Shown here one piece after another: positions 25,050-33,728 of a stretch of DNA of 64,000 nucleotides (position 1 is the stretch's first letter; every line of letters starts with the position of its first letter). Position numbers and translations under genes: made by a program. Source of the DNA: Rahnella laticis (GTDB lineage Bacteria; Pseudomonadota; Gammaproteobacteria; Enterobacterales; Enterobacteriaceae); NCBI RefSeq assembly GCF_015644585.1, contig NZ_JADOBI010000002.1, forward strand, positions 434,001-498,000. Direction: 5' to 3'. Under the pieces are notes generated by a model, which saw nothing but the letters and a program-made list of their open reading frames with translations, was not told the origin of the DNA and searched no databases.

Positions 25050-27635
25050 TCACCTGCACTGTGCGTTAATTGTCTGAACGCCAGAGTTATTTGTTTTTTC
25101 TGCCAGGGAATAACTCACCTGACACTTTTGATTTACCTCATTTCCCCATTTCGCCATTAATATGCCGTTTTCGCTCATGCCCGATAAATACACCTGACCG
25201 TTATCACCGACGATAAATGCCTGGGTATTTTTCTGAGCGGCATCGGTGACTGTCGCACCAAATGGCAGCGGGGCGCCGTCCTGACGTAATATTGTCATTA
25301 ATACGCGCTGACCGACGTTGGCGTTAAAGTTTGCCTGCACCACAGCGCCACGCGTAGGGACCACGTTTTGGGAGGTCAGCGTCAGATCGACATCATCCGG
25401 TAATGTCTGCGTATTCAGCTCGACCTGATTTTTCCGGTATGGCGATGCGTACGGCACGATGGCATAACCGCGCCAGTCGGTTTTTACGCCGGTCTGGTTA
25501 CTGACGCCTACGCCTTCAGCCCCCGGCGCTTTTACAATAGCGATGGTTTCGCCCAGCGGCTGGCCGATGGTCACGCCGTTTTCATGCGCCACAATCCCGC
25601 CCTGTAAACCGTAGTTCAGGCGCTGCGTGTTCTTGTCATAGCCGTAACCGCCGTTCACTTCGCCGTAGGTGCCACGATAATCTGCATTCAGGTTACCGCT
25701 GTTGCCCGTGCCCTGACTGCCGTAGCCTTCCTGCGCACTCCAGCTCAGGTTATGGTCATCGAGAAGGGTACCGTTCAGACCTGCAGTATTGGTGGTGTTG
25801 CCGTTTTTACTGGTGCTGAGGTTATGCGTTGCATAGGTATTTGGCAGCCAGCGGCTCAGCGGAATGCTGACGTTGAAAGCAAAGATCTGATCGCGGTCAT
25901 AAACACGACCGCCGCCACCGGTGCTGTTGCCATATTTATCGCTGTTACTGGCATTCGCCGTGGAGTTCTCGTTATAGCTGTAATTCAGGCCATAACTGAT
26001 GCCGTTCCAGCTGTTGTTGTAACCCAGGCCGATCGACTTCATATTCCGACCGCTGTTCCAGTAATCTTCGCTCACCAGACTGACGGATATCGAACCGGCG
26101 TTTTCCCACAGGTTCTGGTTCATTGTCAGTTCTGCGCGGTTACGGCGGCGTTCAGTCTGCGGGTCGTTGGTATCGTTGCGATACGTATCCAGAACTTCCT
26201 GCATGCCGTAAAAACCCGCCGTCGAATAACGATAACCGGCGATGGAGAAGTTGGTCCCGGTTTGCAAAATATCTTTGCTGTAGCGCGCGCGCCATGACTG
26301 ACCGCTCTCTTTCGCCTGATCCTGCATCGTTGACCACGCCTGCGTCACGTCTACGGAAAGCGCACCGAAGTCACCGAAGTTTTTACCCACGCCTGTCGCC
26401 AGAGACTGATATTTGCTGGCGAACTGACCGCCGCCGTACGCGGTGAAACCGTGTGATAAACCGTAAATCGCGGTGCCCTGGCTGAAGGCCGTTTTATCCA
26501 CGCTGCCGTCATAAGACCGGTACTGGCCGCTGGTCAGGGAGTATTTCAGGCGGCCTTCACGTTGCAGAACGGGCAGGGAGGCAAAAGGCACCACTAACTG
26601 CTGCTCGCTGCCGTCGGCTTCTTTGATCGTCACATATAAATCGCCGCTGCCGCCGGTCGGGTACATATCGGTGATTTCGAACGCGCCCGGTGAGACGTAG
26701 CTCTGGTAAATCACATAGCCGTTCTGTTTGATGATGACTTGCGCATTGCTGCGGGCTATCCCGCGCACAACAGGCGCGTAGCCTTTCATGCTGTCCGGCA
26801 TCATGTCGTCATCCGACGCCAGCTGGCCACCACGGAAAGGCATGCTGTCAAAGACGTCCGCAGGGGAACTGCTGTCGCCCAGCGTCATCTGGCTTTTGAG
26901 GGCAATAATACTGCGCTGCACGTATGTGTAGACGGTATCCCACTTGTCCCCGTCCGTGCTGCTGCGGCTGTAAGTAGAATAGTTACGCAAACGCCATGGC
27001 CCGATATTCGCGCCCGGACGCAGGTTCACAAACTGGCTGTCGTTATCCTGAACGGAGTTGTTTCGGGCGTAATTGCTGGCACCTGTCACGCTATAGTTCA
27101 GCAGCAGGGTGGTGATGCCGTTATCCCACTGCTCCGGGGGAACATATCCACGCGCCGTTTGTGAAACGGCGGCCTGCGGCATACTCAGCAGAAGTTGCTG
27201 AGCGCCGAAACGAAACTCCGCACTGGCCAGCGGAATGGCACTCAAATCAGCGCACTCACCGGTGCCGAGTTCAGCGAACTGCGTGGTTTTAACGCCCATG
27301 TTTGCCAGCGCTTTGACGCTCAGGCAAGGCTGCAATGTTTCTTTGCCGTCTTTCCCCTTTTGCAGGGAGAAAGTGACATCACGGGTATCGACCTTGTCGT
27401 TGTTCAGATAGATATCAACATGATAAACACCTGGCGCCTGTCCTCCGTTATTTTCAAAAACCGAGAGATCCGTTGCGCCCTGCTGCGGATTGTCCACCTG
27501 CAAAAGATCGGGGTTGAAGTAATCGGCAGCCTGAGCACTCATATTCAGGCTGCCGGAAAGTGCCGCAATCAGATAAGCAAGATGACTTATCCGTGGTGCC
27601 TTCCGGCGGGTCTTTTCGTATTGCTTATGACTCAT
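25050..27635 (-). CDS. Fimbrial outer-membrane usher
   Basis: 861 residues, the normal usher length. Signal peptide ending near SAQAADYFN, N-terminal chaperone-binding domain (FNPDLLQVDNP...GVYHVDIYLNN), a long barrel region with PYASPYRKNQVELN, the plug region PPTGGSGDLYVTIKEADGS-like stretch, and C-terminal domains (GQVYLSGM...CQVSYSL). It assembles and exports the fimbria. AGGAG lies before ATG 27635. Confidence 0.93.
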   Translation of the reverse strand: MSHKQYEKTRRKAPRISHLAYLIAALSGSLNMSAQAADYFNPDLLQVDNPQQGATDLSVFENNGGQAPGVYHVDIYLNNDKVDTRDVTFSLQKGKDGKETLQPCLSVKALANMGVKTTQFAELGTGECADLSAIPLASAEFRFGAQQLLLSMPQAAVSQTARGYVPPEQWDNGITTLLLNYSVTGASNYARNNSVQDNDSQFVNLRPGANIGPWRLRNYSTYSRSSTDGDKWDTVYTYVQRSIIALKSQMTLGDSSSPADVFDSMPFRGGQLASDDDMMPDSMKGYAPVVRGIARSNAQVIIKQNGYVIYQSYVSPGAFEITDMYPTGGSGDLYVTIKEADGSEQQLVVPFASLPVLQREGRLKYSLTSGQYRSYDGSVDKTAFSQGTAIYGLSHGFTAYGGGQFASKYQSLATGVGKNFGDFGALSVDVTQAWSTMQDQAKESGQSWRARYSKDILQTGTNFSIAGYRYSTAGFYGMQEVLDTYRNDTNDPQTERRRNRAELTMNQNLWENAGSISVSLVSEDYWNSGRNMKSIGLGYNNSWNGISYGLNYSYNENSTANASNSDKYGNSTGGGGRVYDRDQIFAFNVSIPLSRWLPNTYATHNLSTSKNGNTTNTAGLNGTLLDDHNLSWSAQEGYGSQGTGNSGNLNADYRGTYGEVNGGYGYDKNTQRLNYGLQGGIVAHENGVTIGQPLGETIAIVKAPGAEGVGVSNQTGVKTDWRGYAIVPYASPYRKNQVELNTQTLPDDVDLTLTSQNVVPTRGAVVQANFNANVGQRVLMTILRQDGAPLPFGATVTDAAQKNTQAFIVGDNGQVYLSGMSENGILMAKWGNEVNQKCQVSYSLAEKTNNSGVQTINAQCR

Positions 27636-27710
27636 CTGTTAACGCTCCTGTACCTGCAAGGACGCACGGCGTCCATTCCCTGATCTCACAGCCTTATGAG
27701 AGTTTTAAAT

Positions 27711-28394
27711 TCAGATCGCGCCGGTGTGCTGAGGTCCAATACCGCCGTAGTCACTGATAATTTTCCAGTTCACACTGTTACCGGTGATGCCCGCTGGCAT
27801 CTCAAAACGGGCAGTGCTCATCGGCGCGACATACGTCGCTTCTTTAACTTCTTTCCCGCCCACGGTGACCTGCTGGAAGTTCATGTAGAACGGCGTCGGG
27901 TTCGTGACCTGAAGCTGGTTGCCACTGCGCTGCCACTTCAGGTTCTGTGTCATTTCTTCCGGCACACCTTTCAGGCCATCAGGGCGGAAAATCAGTTTGA
28001 TGCGTGTTTTCACCGCCACCTGCAGGGTGTTCTGGCCTTCTTTTTTCTCAGCAGACGGAATGGATTTAATGTTCATCCAGTACAACGATTCTTTGTCGCT
28101 GGCGAGATTGCCGCCCGCGCGGATCACACGCAGAACGTTTTGCTGACCACCATCAAGCCGGAACAGGGGAGGCGTGATGATAAAGGGGGCTTTCTCAGCG
28201 CCACCGCCGGTGGTTTCTACCCACGACTGAATCAGATAAGGTGCTTTGTCCGGGTTATTGACGCTCAGTGAAGACTCCTTTTTTCCACCGTCATAAATCA
28301 GGCGTGTCCCGCCAATGACAACGCCTGCTTGTGCAACAGAAATCGTCGCGGTGAATAACAACGCGGCGAACAGCGCTTTTTGTTTAAATTTCAT
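27711..28394 (-). CDS. Periplasmic fimbrial chaperone
   Basis: 227 residues. Signal peptide (MKFKQKALFAALLFTATISVAQA) then the PapD-like chaperone fold: GVVIGGTRLIYDGGKKESSLSVNNPDKAPYLIQSW, PPLFRLDGGQQNVLRVIRAGG (the Arg/Lys pocket region), LYWMNIKSIP and ATYVAPMSTARFEMP. It holds pilin subunits by donor-strand complementation and delivers them to the usher. Confidence 0.93.
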   Translation of the reverse strand: MKFKQKALFAALLFTATISVAQAGVVIGGTRLIYDGGKKESSLSVNNPDKAPYLIQSWVETTGGGAEKAPFIITPPLFRLDGGQQNVLRVIRAGGNLASDKESLYWMNIKSIPSAEKKEGQNTLQVAVKTRIKLIFRPDGLKGVPEEMTQNLKWQRSGNQLQVTNPTPFYMNFQQVTVGGKEVKEATYVAPMSTARFEMPAGITGNSVNWKIISDYGGIGPQHTGAI

Positions 28395-28490
28395 CGAAAA
28401 AATCCACAGTAAAGATTAAGAAGAGCGGGCCGGTGACCTAAGCCACCGACCCGAATTTTCACTGCCTGAGGCCGGAGCCTGGGAGCAAAC

Positions 28491-29018
28491 TTAGTTGTAG
28501 TTAACGGTGAAGCTCGCTACAGAGTTTGCCGGGCCGGCAGTCACGGTGTCTGAAGTCGCGATATAACGGGCAACGAAGTCCAGATCGTTATCTTCGGTAG
28601 AAGACAGTTCGTAAGAGGCAGAAGCGGTGAACAGTGGCAGAACGGCGTTAGACGCGTCGGTCAGCTGAATACCTACACCCGTTGCTACGCCAGATTCGTC
28701 AGTCAGGGCCAGAACGCTGTTATCGCCATCTGCTGCAGTGCCGTCGAATTTAACTGTCGCGCTGGAAACGGTTTCCGGACAGTCTTTCAGTTGCAGGGTG
28801 AACTTAGTTGTTGCTGCAGTGGAACCCGCGCCAGTGAAAGCCGTTTTAGCGACCTTACCCAAAGTTACGTCCAGTGGGTTGCTCACGCTGTTAACCACGG
28901 TACATGCTGAATCAATGATTTCGCCTTTGAAGTTAACCTGGCCATCTTCAGCGAAAGCAGAAGAAGCAGACAGGATAGAAACAGCAGCGATAGCAGCAGC
29001 AATAAGATTCTTTTTCAT
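28491..29018 (-). CDS. Major fimbrial subunit (FimA-like)
   Basis: 175 residues. Signal peptide (MKKNLIAAAIAAVSILSASSAFA), pilin core VNFKGEIIDSACTVVNSVSNPLDVTLGKV, LKDCPETVSSATVKFDG and final VASFTVNYN. The two cysteines form the pilin disulfide. First gene of the operon. Codon usage and length fit the rod subunit; a gap of about 95 bp before the chaperone may hold a processing or attenuation point. Its long upstream region holds two candidate IprA-type operators. Confidence 0.92.
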   Translation of the reverse strand: MKKNLIAAAIAAVSILSASSAFAEDGQVNFKGEIIDSACTVVNSVSNPLDVTLGKVAKTAFTGAGSTAATTKFTLQLKDCPETVSSATVKFDGTAADGDNSVLALTDESGVATGVGIQLTDASNAVLPLFTASASYELSSTEDNDLDFVARYIATSDTVTAGPANSVASFTVNYN

Positions 29019-29289
29019 AGCAATATTCCTTGAGTGTTAATATGTTAGCCAAATGAATCGGGCAATAATTTCCCGTCCGTTAATTAACGGATGTATTCAT
29101 TCGGTCTTTCCATGTGTTGTTGCGTAAGTTATTTACAGAAAGATTTCGCCCGAATAATAAATCACAATGATTCATATTTTTATGAGCCATTCATTTATTA
29201 TTGTTTAACGTTGTTCTCTCTGTTGGGGCGCATTATCCACAGGTCCGTTAACAAGCTCAAACCCTTTTGGATTCAAATATACATTGGAA

Positions 29290-29303
29290 GTCCATTTATG
29301 GAT
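29290..29303. promoter_or_regulatory. Palindrome GTCCAT-TT-ATGGAT, candidate operator
   Basis: Inverted repeat with the TCCA-N4-TGGA core, 88 bp from a second copy at 29378. Confidence 0.45.
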
Positions 29304-29377
29304 TTGCAGTTTATTTTCTTTCTGGGGTGTGAGTAATAATTGGTTAACTTGCTGTTTTATAGGTGAAATAATTCGTT

Positions 29378-29391
29378 GTCCAAATGTGGAT
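29378..29391. promoter_or_regulatory. Palindrome GTCCAA-AT-GTGGAT, candidate operator
   Basis: Inverted repeat with the TCCA-N4-TGGA core and imperfect flanks, upstream of fimA. Confidence 0.4.
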
Positions 29392-29521
29392 CCTTTTTAA
29401 ATGGTAAATGTGCGGCAACAGAATTACTGTACGCACATTAAGTCTTATAAAATTACTGATAAAAGAATAAGCGGTGGCGCTTTTCAGATGTCAGGTTTCA
29501 TCCGCAAGGGAGAAGAACATT

Positions 29522-29683
29522 ATGTTGCTTTCTTTATATAAAGCCGTCGTCCGTGAAAAAACACTGACTATCACAATATTTCTTATTGTGTATTGTTTAC
29601 TGATGATTGGTTTGTCTGTCTCACTGACCGTTTGCAATATTAATTCTTTATCTCATATTAACTGGCTGCTGGGTTTCAGGTGA
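29522..29683 (+). CDS. Small membrane protein, 53 residues
   Basis: From ATG 29522 with AAGGGAGAAG about 8-17 bp before it, giving a 53-residue protein with a basic start (MLLSLYKAVVREK) and one hydrophobic segment (ITIFLIVYCLLMIGLSVSLTV). No family recognised. It lies alone between the divergent fimbrial promoter and the next small gene. The ribosome site and membrane helix support a real gene, but no homology evidence is available. Confidence 0.45.
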   Translation: MLLSLYKAVVREKTLTITIFLIVYCLLMIGLSVSLTVCNINSLSHINWLLGFR

Positions 29684-29878
29684 ATAAGCCCTGAGAACTG
29701 CCGTATTTCTTCTCCGCTAATAGCTGCATTACCCCTCCCTCAGGCTGTGACACACGGCATTCCCAACCCGCTGGCTCAGAAAATTTGAGTAAAGGTTCGG
29801 TAAAAAAAACAAACTTTTATCAAATTATGCCGTTAACCTAAAAACAGTGTTTTATTTTCAGGCGTGATGGAGTTTGCT

Positions 29879-30079
29879 ATGCGAGAGTCCGGTCAGATTT
29901 TTGAAGAGGCCTGCAGGATGGTGGGTGAATGTTGTTTGATGCTTGCTCAGAACTGTGAGGAAGTCAGCCGCAGGCGTATTGTTTTTTGTCTCGAACGTGC
30001 GCAGGAAGAGGCGTTAGATTTCCACGGTGAGCCGAACTCGGCGCTCCAGCTGGCGATCAAACACATTAAAGGCTTATGA
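29879..30079 (+). CDS. Small helical protein, hypothetical
   Basis: 66 residues from ATG 29879 with GGAG 7 bp upstream; an earlier in-frame start lacks spacing. Predicted mostly helical (FEEACRMVGECCLMLAQN, SRRRIVFCLERAQEEAL, ALQLAIKHIKGL). The spacing of hydrophobic positions is a little like the YmgB/AriR biofilm-regulator family, but this is a weak impression. It ends 53 bp before an MBL-fold hydrolase gene. Confidence 0.45.
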   Translation: MRESGQIFEEACRMVGECCLMLAQNCEEVSRRRIVFCLERAQEEALDFHGEPNSALQLAIKHIKGL

Positions 30080-30132
30080 GTCGCTAAACCACGATGTTGC
30101 AGCCTCATGCACGTAGTTAACCTGAGGTGATT

Positions 30133-30990
30133 ATGAACAATCCGTCTTTTGCATCCCGCCAGATTGGGGATTTTACTGTAACCGCCCTGAGCGATGGGAA
30201 CATGGCGGCCAGCCTGGATCTCTTGTCCGGCATTGAGGCGGCAGATGCCGCGCAAATACAACGTGATGCCGGGCTGGCAGAGCCCGGCAATATTCATATC
30301 AATTGTTATCTGATCCGCGGGCAGGGGCGCATCATTCTGGTCGATTCCGGCACCGGCGGGCTGAATAATTCCGGCGGAAAGCTCGGTGAAAATCTGCGGT
30401 CTGCGGGCGTGGCTCCCGAAAATATCGACACGGTTCTGCTGACGCACGCGCACCCGGACCACATCGGCGGGCTGCTGGACGCGCAGGCGCAACCGGTTTA
30501 TCCCAATGCAGAAATTCATATTCACCCGCTCGAAGCCGAATACTGGCGCGATGACAGCAAAATGATGCAGGTCGCGGAGCACCGGCAGCGTAATTTCTTG
30601 CTGGCGCGCCGGATGCTGACGGCTTACGCGGCGAAGCTGAAGTTTTTTGATGGCGCGGAGATTGTGAAAGGCATTCGTTCCGTCTGGCTGCCCGGTCATA
30701 CGCCGGGGCACAGCGGATACCGCATCGATTCGGGCGAGCAAAGCCTGCTGATTTGGGGCGACATCGTGCATTTCCCGCATATTCAGTCCGCGCAGCCCGG
30801 CGTTTCCATCGCGTTTGATTGCGATCCCGTTCAGGCGGAAAACACCCGTAAAACGATCATGGCGCAGGCCGCCCGGGAAAACCTGCTGGTGGCCGGTATG
30901 CATTTCGGCGAACCGGGTTTTGCGCATATTCTGCCGCTGACCTCGCCGGACAATACCGTGGGCTATCATGTGGCTTATCCGAAAAGCTGA
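30133..30990 (+). CDS. MBL-fold metallo-hydrolase
   Basis: 285 residues from ATG 30133, preceded by GAGGTG. Metallo-beta-lactamase fold with the metal motif LLTHAHPDHIGGLLD, a downstream metal His in LPGHTPGHSGY, Asp in LIWGDIVHFPH and a C-terminal His in AGMHFGEPGFAH. The group includes lactonases that open N-acyl-homoserine lactones, so quorum quenching is one possibility, given the luxI homologue in the window. Other hydrolytic functions are equally likely. Confidence 0.85.
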   Translation: MNNPSFASRQIGDFTVTALSDGNMAASLDLLSGIEAADAAQIQRDAGLAEPGNIHINCYLIRGQGRIILVDSGTGGLNNSGGKLGENLRSAGVAPENIDTVLLTHAHPDHIGGLLDAQAQPVYPNAEIHIHPLEAEYWRDDSKMMQVAEHRQRNFLLARRMLTAYAAKLKFFDGAEIVKGIRSVWLPGHTPGHSGYRIDSGEQSLLIWGDIVHFPHIQSAQPGVSIAFDCDPVQAENTRKTIMAQAARENLLVAGMHFGEPGFAHILPLTSPDNTVGYHVAYPKS

Positions 30991-31109
30991 AAAATGTTAA
31001 CCGGTGACGTTGATGCACTCAAAAGCATGATCCACACTCAGTGAAATGTCGGATACCGTGAATCTTCGAACTTTGCGAAACGGACGTCGCTTGCCTGCAG
31101 GGGTCTGTG

Positions 31110-31445
31110 ATGCTCAAACAAAACCGCAACGTCAAACTGGATGAGGATATCTGCGTTCATATTTTTACGGCGTCAGCGGCGATGGTTGGCGTCTGCATTA
31201 CGGTTATCGGGATTTTTCAGGTCATCACGACGTTACGAAAAGAAGGGACGCTGGGCGACGATTTGCTGGCGGTTAACGCCATTTTGTATCTGGCGAGCAC
31301 CATTCTGTCTTACTGGGCGCTGCGCACGCGTAATGTGCGGCGCAACCACAAGCTGGAAAAAACTGCCGACATACTTTTTCTCGTCGCGCTGACCTTCACC
31401 ACCGTTGTCGCCGGGGTGATCACCTGGGCGATGACGTTTACCTGA
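31110..31445 (+). CDS. Small inner-membrane protein
   Basis: 111 residues from ATG 31110 (GTG three bases earlier is an alternative), with three hydrophobic segments (HIFTASAAMVGVCITVIGIFQVI; LLAVNAILYLASTILSYWAL; ILFLVALTFTTVVAGVITWAM) and basic loops. Conserved-hypothetical type; no function can be read. AGGGG-type site upstream. Confidence 0.65.
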   Translation: MLKQNRNVKLDEDICVHIFTASAAMVGVCITVIGIFQVITTLRKEGTLGDDLLAVNAILYLASTILSYWALRTRNVRRNHKLEKTADILFLVALTFTTVVAGVITWAMTFT

Positions 31446-31550
31446 TATCCCTCAATGCTTGCGGCTTCAACTCGGAACTGTCCGTAACACACCTCGGGCA
31501 GGCTGAGGTGTTCTACCCTTAAGGCTACGTTTTAAGTTTAAGGAGCCGTC

Positions 31551-32459
31551 ATGAGCAGTCACAAAACCCTTCCGCCGTCCCTCAATCAGCCACATGTGGA
31601 TGCCTATCCGAAGCCCCCTTTTGAAAGGCAGAAACAGCCATTTCCGGGTCTGGCGAGCAAAATGATCCCGGTTCCGGATCACGGTGAAACCTCTTATCAG
31701 GGGAGTTCCAGGCTTGAAGGCCGCAAGGCACTGGTGACCGGAGGTGATTCGGGCATTGGCCGCGCTGTCGCGATTGCATTTGCGCGGGAAGGCGCAGATG
31801 TCGCGATCAATTATTTGCCGGAAGAAGAACCGGATGCCCGGGAAGTCGTCGATTTACTGCGCAGTGAAGGGCGCAAGATTATTGCAATTCCGGGGGATAT
31901 CCGTAATGAGCAGTTTTGCCAGAAGCTGGTGAAAGAAGCCGCCGAACAGCTCGGCGGGCTGGATCTTCTGGTGAATAACGCCGGGCGTCAGCAGTTCTGC
32001 AACTCGATTAAAGACCTCACAACGGAGGCGTTCGATGCGACGTTTAAAACCAACGTTTACGCGATGTTCTGGATAACCAAAGCGGCGCTGGATTATCTTC
32101 CGCGCGGCAGCTCGGTGATCAACACGACCTCGGTTCAGGCATTTTTGCCGAGTGAAAACCTGCTCGACTATTCGCAAACCAAGGCCTCCATCGTGGCGTT
32201 TACCAAATCACTCGCCAAACAGTTAGCGCCGGACGGGATCCGTGTGAATGCCGTCGCGCCCGGCCCGTACTGGACAGTCCTGCAAACCTCGGGTGGTCAG
32301 CCGCAGGAGAAAGTGGAAAAATTTGGCGAGCAGGCACCGCTGGGGCGCCCCGGCCAGCCTGCGGAAATCGCGGCGCTGTATGTCGCGTTTGCATCGCCGG
32401 AAAGCAGCTATTCCTCAGGGCAGGTCTGGTGTTCTGATGGCGGGACGGGAACGCTGTAA
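31551..32459 (+). CDS. SDR oxidoreductase (YghA-like)
   Basis: 302 residues. An N-terminal extension of about 50 residues (PPSLNQPHVDAYPKPPF) typical of the YghA/general stress SDR group precedes the Rossmann core: ALVTGGDSGIGRAVA, LVNNAGRQQF, INTTSVQAF, the catalytic Tyr in LDYSQTKAS and VNAVAPGPYWTVLQ. NAD(P)-dependent. AAGGAG before ATG 31551. Often linked to glutaraldehyde or stress tolerance in the family; the substrate here is unknown. A strong terminator follows. Confidence 0.9.
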   Translation: MSSHKTLPPSLNQPHVDAYPKPPFERQKQPFPGLASKMIPVPDHGETSYQGSSRLEGRKALVTGGDSGIGRAVAIAFAREGADVAINYLPEEEPDAREVVDLLRSEGRKIIAIPGDIRNEQFCQKLVKEAAEQLGGLDLLVNNAGRQQFCNSIKDLTTEAFDATFKTNVYAMFWITKAALDYLPRGSSVINTTSVQAFLPSENLLDYSQTKASIVAFTKSLAKQLAPDGIRVNAVAPGPYWTVLQTSGGQPQEKVEKFGEQAPLGRPGQPAEIAALYVAFASPESSYSSGQVWCSDGGTGTL

Positions 32460-32489
32460 TTAGCACTAAAGTCATCAGCACTAAAAACT

Positions 32490-32518
32490 GACCCCGTCAC
32501 GTTAGCCGTGACGGGGTC
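32490..32518. terminator. Terminator after SDR gene
   Basis: GACCCCGTCACG / CGTGACGGGGTC, 12-bp stem, loop TTAGC-type. Serves the SDR gene and possibly the convergent pptA gene. Confidence 0.8.
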
Positions 32519-32544
32519 TTAAACAAGGGGGGCAGTGAGAGAGA

Positions 32545-32775
32545 TTACAGGGTATAACCGGGTTTTTTCGCCATCTGCTCTAATGCCGGTTTGATGACCG
32601 GATCATACACATCGCTTTTCCACGCATCCGGCTGAACTTCTGTGAGCATCACGGAGATGGCTTTGTCCGTTGTTCCCAGATGATTGATCAGCACGGCGGA
32701 AAGGTCATCGACCAGTTTCTGCGTCGCTTCTTCTGAAAGTCCGCGCGGGTAAAATTTCAAATCAATATGTGGCAT
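32545..32775 (-). CDS. pptA: Tautomerase PptA
   Basis: 76 residues, 4-oxalocrotonate tautomerase superfamily with the catalytic N-terminal proline (MPHIDLKFYPRGLSEE). The ending KKPGYTL resembles E. coli PptA (KKPGYSM). Such enzymes interconvert keto and enol forms of small acids in the cytoplasm. The physiological substrate is unknown. Confidence 0.85.
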   Translation of the reverse strand: MPHIDLKFYPRGLSEEATQKLVDDLSAVLINHLGTTDKAISVMLTEVQPDAWKSDVYDPVIKPALEQMAKKPGYTL

Positions 32776-32832
32776 TACGGTGCTCCTGTCGGATTGGCTG
32801 AACCATTTCCCGTAAAGCTACCGTAATTCACG

Positions 32833-33405
32833 TCAGCTCAGCAAACCTAAATGCTCGACCAGAATCGAGGTACCGATGCCAATCAGCACGATACCGCCCA
32901 GCACTTCGGCCCATTTACCGATGGCTGCGCCGAGAAAACGGCCAAGCAGCATGCCGGAAGTCGCCATAATGGTGGTAGCCGCGCCAATCGTCAGCGCCAT
33001 CACCAGAATATTCACTTGCAGGAATGCCAGCCCGACGCCGACGGCCATCGCATCCAGGCTGGTTGCGATCGCGGTGGTCACCAGCAGCCAGAAACCGTGA
33101 CGGCGCGGCGCTTCAACCTCTTCGGCCTTATCTTTTTTGAAGGCTTCGGAAATCATACGAATACCCAGAACCAGCAGCAGGGTAAACGCCACCCAGTGAT
33201 CCCAGCTCATAATAAACTGGCTGGCCGCCAGCCCGATTGCCCAGCCGATCACCGGCGTAATGGCTTCAATCACGCCAAAAATTAATCCGGTACGCAGTGC
33301 CTCTTTCAGCGGGGGACGGTGCAACGCAGCACCTTTGCCGATAGCCGCCGCGAAGGCATCCATAGACATACCAAAAGCCAGAATGAGGATAGTATAAAGT
33401 TGCAT
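32833..33405 (-). CDS. mntP: Manganese efflux pump MntP
   Basis: 190 residues with six hydrophobic helices in two repeats. Start [25 protein letters not shown] and second-half [16 protein letters not shown] contain the conserved Asp residues of the MntP (YebN) family. Exports Mn2+ to prevent toxicity. An MntR-type palindrome lies about 120 bp upstream (33527-33548). No yybP-ykoY riboswitch was found in the leader, unlike E. coli. Confidence 0.93.
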   Translation of the reverse strand: MQLYTILILAFGMSMDAFAAAIGKGAALHRPPLKEALRTGLIFGVIEAITPVIGWAIGLAASQFIMSWDHWVAFTLLLVLGIRMISEAFKKDKAEEVEAPRRHGFWLLVTTAIATSLDAMAVGVGLAFLQVNILVMALTIGAATTIMATSGMLLGRFLGAAIGKWAEVLGGIVLIGIGTSILVEHLGLLS

Positions 33406-33728
33406 AAAAACGGACCGGTCAGGCCTTTGGTGACAAAAAGGCGGGTTATCATCAGAAGCGCGCAGTCTGCCACAAAAAACAAAATAAAAAAACCATAATA
33501 TTCAACTAGTTATAGTATTGGTTAAGAATGTTAGCCTTGGCTATATTTGTATGAAAAGGCTTCATTTGGCCTGAAATTCATCCACTGAGAGATAAAAAAG
33601 CCTGTAATCCTAATCCGTTAGGTTCTGAAGGGAGTATTCAGTAATTCTCAGCGGGTGAGGCGCAGCCTGCGGGCGGCTGAGCCGGAAATCAAAAATAACC
33701 GGCTTACCTATCATTACGCGATGACCCG
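33406..33728. other. 323-bp intergenic region upstream of mntP
   Basis: Holds the MntR-type palindrome of mntP, A/T-rich DNA near 33480-33520 and two minus-strand hairpins (AGCCGG near 33702 and CCTAA-TCCG-TTAGG near 33618-33631) that probably end the nitrilase transcript. No gene. Confidence 0.45.
33527..33548. promoter_or_regulatory. MntR-type box upstream of mntP
   Basis: An inverted repeat around TAGCC-TTGGCTA (arms ATGTTAGCC / GGCTATATT) resembling the E. coli MntR box (AAACATAGC / GGCTATGTTT type). Similar sites precede sitA. Probably binds MntR with Mn2+. Confidence 0.6.

Larger units (their letters stand above)
29019..29521. other. 503-bp regulatory region upstream of fimA
   Basis: No gene is seen; the region is A/T-rich compared with its neighbours, as is common for fimbrial promoters. 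It contains two TCCA-N4-TGGA palindromes (29290-29303 and 29378-29391), which lie 272-372 bp before fimA. No inverted repeat typical of a phase-variable fim switch was noticed. Confidence 0.5.

Noticed and set aside
29947-30969. Long minus-strand open frame opposite the MBL-fold gene
   Set aside because: It is the complement of a clear metallo-hydrolase with intact motifs; its product is His/Arg/Gln-rich and unlike any protein family.
33600-33720. Possible yybP-ykoY manganese riboswitch before mntP
   Set aside because: A GGGAGTA stretch is on the plus strand, opposite to mntP, and the leader between MntR box and mntP is too short.
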